A stretch of DNA of 9,098 bases from OLB11 sp044234005 (GTDB lineage Bacteria > Bacteroidota > Bacteroidia > Chitinophagales > Chitinophagaceae): assembly GCA_044234005.1 (NCBI GenBank), contig JBIIJE010000098.1:1-9098 (forward strand), given 5' to 3'. The notes beneath the pieces were generated by a model. That model was not told the origin of the DNA and ran no database searches. It saw nothing but the letters and a program-made list of their open reading frames with translations. Positions 7,470-9,098 of this stretch are shown here, piece after piece (the stretch's first letter is position 1; each line of letters begins with the position of its first letter). A program made the translations under genes and the position numbers.

Positions 7470-8426
7470 ATGAAGAAGTTCTTTATAAAATTATGTTGGT
7501 TTCTTGCACCTTTTCTAATCATTGCATATCCCTTAGATTACTTTCTTTCATTGCAATTATCTAAAGGACATGATTATCCTGGAGAATTTGAAGTGTGGAA
7601 TGATATTTATAACAAGAAAATAAACTCAGAAATTGCCATCTATGGCTCATCACGCGCTTGGGTGCAATTCAATACAAAAATCGTAGAAGACTCAAGCGGA
7701 TTATCATGCTATAACTTCGGCATCGATGGACATAATTTTTATATGCAATACTTAAGACATCTTGAATATATAAAGCATAATCGTAAACCAAAATACATTA
7801 TTCTTTCCGCAGATTTTTTTAGCCTCCAAAGACGTAAAGACCTCTATCAACCAGATCAGTTTTTACCGTACATGCTTTGGAATAAAAACATGGCCTTTTA
7901 TACCAAAGATTATATAAAATATGGTTTCGCTGATTTTTATTTACCACTAATAAGATTTGGTGGTCAACAAAATGCAAATAAAAGCATTATAATATCGATT
8001 CTTAGAAGTAAAAAACAAGAGCCATTTCGGTACAAAGGTTATAAAGGCATGGAAAAAACCTGGAATAATGACCTTGAAGATGCAAAGAAAAAAAACAAAC
8101 AAGTGCAAGTAATTTATCACGAACCGACTATTCATTTACTTAAAAAATTCTTAACCGATTGCAAACAAGATTCTATTCGGGTTGCAATTGTGTATGCACC
8201 TGAGCATAAAGAAGGACAAGCATATGTGAAAGATAGAGATATACTAATTCAACATTTTAAAGATATCGCCGAGGAAGCAAAGATTCCCTTTTTAGATTAT
8301 TCAATGGATACTTTGTGTAATAGTAAGAATTACTTTTATAATGCATCACATCTTAATAAATTAGGCTCAGATATTTTTACACGAACGCTTATAAAAGATT
8401 TGAAGCAACAAAATTTTTTAAAATAA
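7470..8426 (+). CDS. membrane-anchored SGNH-like acyltransferase (AlgJ/AlgX/DltD-like partner of MBOAT)
   Basis: This 318-residue protein has one N-terminal membrane helix (about 5-28) that would anchor it in the inner membrane with the catalytic domain in the periplasm. The SGNH blocks are visible: block I YGSSRAW (58-64), with S61 at the place of the GDS nucleophile; NFGIDGHNF (82-90) for the oxyanion Gly/Asn blocks; KYIILSADFFSLQ (108-120); IPFLDYS (272-278); and block V YFYNASHLNKLGSDIFT (288-304), with H294. In most SGNH enzymes block V reads D-x-x-H; here the first position is N291, not Asp (codon AAT at 8340-8342). It begins 3 bases after the MBOAT gene and should accept acyl groups from it and transfer them to a surface or periplasmic glycan, as AlgJ/AlgX, PatB or DltD do. 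Family assignment comes from motifs and context; the acceptor polymer is unknown. Confidence 0.85.
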   Translation: MKKFFIKLCWFLAPFLIIAYPLDYFLSLQLSKGHDYPGEFEVWNDIYNKKINSEIAIYGSSRAWVQFNTKIVEDSSGLSCYNFGIDGHNFYMQYLRHLEYIKHNRKPKYIILSADFFSLQRRKDLYQPDQFLPYMLWNKNMAFYTKDYIKYGFADFYLPLIRFGGQQNANKSIIISILRSKKQEPFRYKGYKGMEKTWNNDLEDAKKKNKQVQVIYHEPTIHLLKKFLTDCKQDSIRVAIVYAPEHKEGQAYVKDRDILIQHFKDIAEEAKIPFLDYSMDTLCNSKNYFYNASHLNKLGSDIFTRTLIKDLKQQNFLK

Positions 8427-8431
8427 ATTAA

Positions 8432-8776
8432 ATGATAAGGTACCTTATAGTATTCAATTTCATTTTGCTAAGTGCTTGTTCGACAAACCAAGTGAGTAAA
8501 GTAACTATTGAAAATAACAACAACTACCCTATTGCAGTTTCGGTAGAAGCTAATAATATCCGCACAACTTATGCCGGCATTGAAGCTCATTCAAAAACGG
8601 AAGTTGTATTTGATTGGACCAAAATTGAAAAGAAGGATGGTGAGTTTCATTTTATGATTGAAAGCAGCGGAGGCAGAGATTCATTTGCCCATGGTTTTTT
8701 CGCGAATGGGCAACTTTATAGTTATATTCATTTAAGGAGCGAAGGTTCACAACTGAAAGTAGAAATCACTGAATAA
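8432..8776 (+). CDS. small lipoprotein of unknown function, third gene of the acyltransferase operon
   Basis: I do not recognise a family. The 114-residue product begins with a lipoprotein signal peptide, hydrophobic YLIVFNFILL then lipobox LSAC with C16 as the lipidated residue; the mature protein is only about 99 residues. Positions after the Cys (STNQVSK) lack the acidic cluster of known Bacteroidota surface-export signals, so a periplasm-facing location is more likely. The mature part alternates short hydrophobic strands and turns (VTIENNNNYPIAVSV, KTEVVFDW, GEFHFMIESSG, QLYSYIHL, QLKVEIT), which suggests an all-beta sandwich. A poly-Asn turn ENNNN and a single Trp are visible; apart from C16 there is no cysteine. 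The gap to the SGNH gene is 5 bases, so it is surely in the same operon and may help acyl transfer, in the way that AlgF, also small, periplasmic and beta-rich, helps AlgI/AlgJ. That analogy is inference. Confidence 0.85.
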   Translation: MIRYLIVFNFILLSACSTNQVSKVTIENNNNYPIAVSVEANNIRTTYAGIEAHSKTEVVFDWTKIEKKDGEFHFMIESSGGRDSFAHGFFANGQLYSYIHLRSEGSQLKVEITE

Positions 8777-9077
8777 GATAGTAATTTATTTACGCTATAA
8801 TTATTGACTAAAAAACTGCCATGAAAACTCGCATACTAGTTCTATCTAAATAAAGACTACTTCAATTTAGTCATGTGCATACCTTACACCTTGTTGTGGG
8901 TGAAATTACTTATAAACACTTAGGTAATAATGAAGATAAAATATTGTGTGACTATTCGTAAAGTTACCTATTTTCTTTTCCACTATTCCTTAAAGCAAAA
9001 GTTGAGCGAATAGTCAAGACTAAAGATTCTCAGCCTAAAAATAATTTCATCTACATCACTTTTATCCAAACTCGCAC
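8777..9077. other. non-coding stretch with inverted repeats after the acyltransferase operon
   Basis: No frame of useful length is open on either strand. The only ATG-started frame on the plus strand with a gene-like beginning is a 10-codon one at 8821-8853 (MKTRILVLSK). No strong GC hairpin plus T-run is present, so the end of the operon transcript is not marked. Inverted repeats TGACTAAA/TTTAGTCA (8805-8812, 8866-8873), TAGGTAA/TTACCTA (8921-8927, 8964-8970) and TGACTATTCG/CGAATAGTCA (8949-8958, 9007-9016) are seen. No clear TAnnTTTG promoter is found before 9078. Confidence 0.6.
8949..9016. repeat. 10-bp inverted repeat with 48-base spacer
   Basis: TGACTATTCG (8949-8958) and CGAATAGTCA (9007-9016) are perfect reverse complements. 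The last arm of another 7-base inverted repeat (TTACCTA, 8964-8970, pairing with 8921-8927) falls between them, so the two pairs are interleaved and could form a pseudoknot or alternative stems in RNA. The 7-base pair is expected by chance in such a region; the 10-base one less so. Confidence 0.35.
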
Positions 9078-9098
9078 ATGAAAATACTAGCTCTAAAA
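9078..9098 (+). CDS. possible start of the next gene, cut by the window edge
   Basis: An ATG at 9078-9080 opens a frame MKILALK that runs to the edge. The basic, hydrophobic beginning resembles the first beta-strand of Rossmann-like proteins such as GT-B glycosyltransferases, but seven residues cannot prove a gene or a family. The approximately 300 non-coding bases before it would suit a gene start here. Confidence 0.35.

Noticed and set aside
6030..8426. Naming the acyltransferase pair as alginate acetylation genes algI/algJ
   Set aside because: No alginate synthesis genes are present, and the MBOAT family is shared by many polymers.
8885..8912. CACC/GGTG hairpin as an operon terminator
   Set aside because: The stem is only 4-5 pairs with no T-run after it.
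1..9098. CRISPR array, tRNA/rRNA, transposon ends or phage integration site
   Set aside because: No regularly spaced repeats, no cloverleaf or rRNA-like sequence, no transposase or integrase gene and no target-site duplication are visible.

Overview
The window looks like chromosomal DNA from a member of the Bacteroidota (possibly Chitinophagales or Sphingobacteriales; the exact group cannot be fixed by eye). The DNA is AT-rich. Genes lack Shine-Dalgarno leaders and have A/T-rich upstream sequences. Two intergenic promoters match the Bacteroidota-type TTTG / TAnnTTTG pattern. A DUF4199 membrane protein, a family found mainly in this phylum, is present, as is a periplasmic dipeptidyl peptidase IV. 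I see no rRNA, tRNA, CRISPR array, insertion sequence or phage gene.

Layout. Bases 1-982 (+ strand) hold the C-terminal part of an AHSA1/SRPBCC-type protein followed 14 bases later by a four-helix DUF4199 membrane protein. Bases 979-4387 (- strand) hold a secreted dipeptidyl peptidase IV and, upstream of it, an acyl-CoA dehydrogenase. A strong hairpin terminator at 3198-3224 separates these two into different transcription units. The DUF4199 and DPP IV genes meet tail to tail, with their stop codons overlapping in one TTAA. Bases 4388-4589 are a divergent promoter region. The rightward promoter lies so close to the next ATG that the mRNA may have almost no leader. Bases 4590-5765 (+) encode an exported SxxK serine hydrolase of the beta-lactamase/PBP4 (class C) fold.

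Bases 6030-8776 (+) form a tight three-gene operon with gaps of 3 and 5 bases: a GTG-started MBOAT O-acyltransferase (AlgI/DltB/PatA type), a membrane-anchored SGNH-like acyltransferase (AlgJ/AlgX/DltD/PatB role), and a small unknown lipoprotein. The expected logic is that the MBOAT channel passes acyl groups (probably acetyl) across the inner membrane, the SGNH protein places them on an extracytoplasmic glycan, and the lipoprotein may assist in the way AlgF does in alginate acetylation. The polymer is unknown because no glycan synthesis gene is visible. Bases 8777-9077 are apparently non-coding, with inverted repeats, and a new gene may begin at 9078.

The most interesting part is the acyltransferase operon with its unassigned lipoprotein. 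The SGNH partner has Asn where the catalytic Asp of the D-x-x-H motif is expected. The rest is ordinary housekeeping or accessory metabolism.
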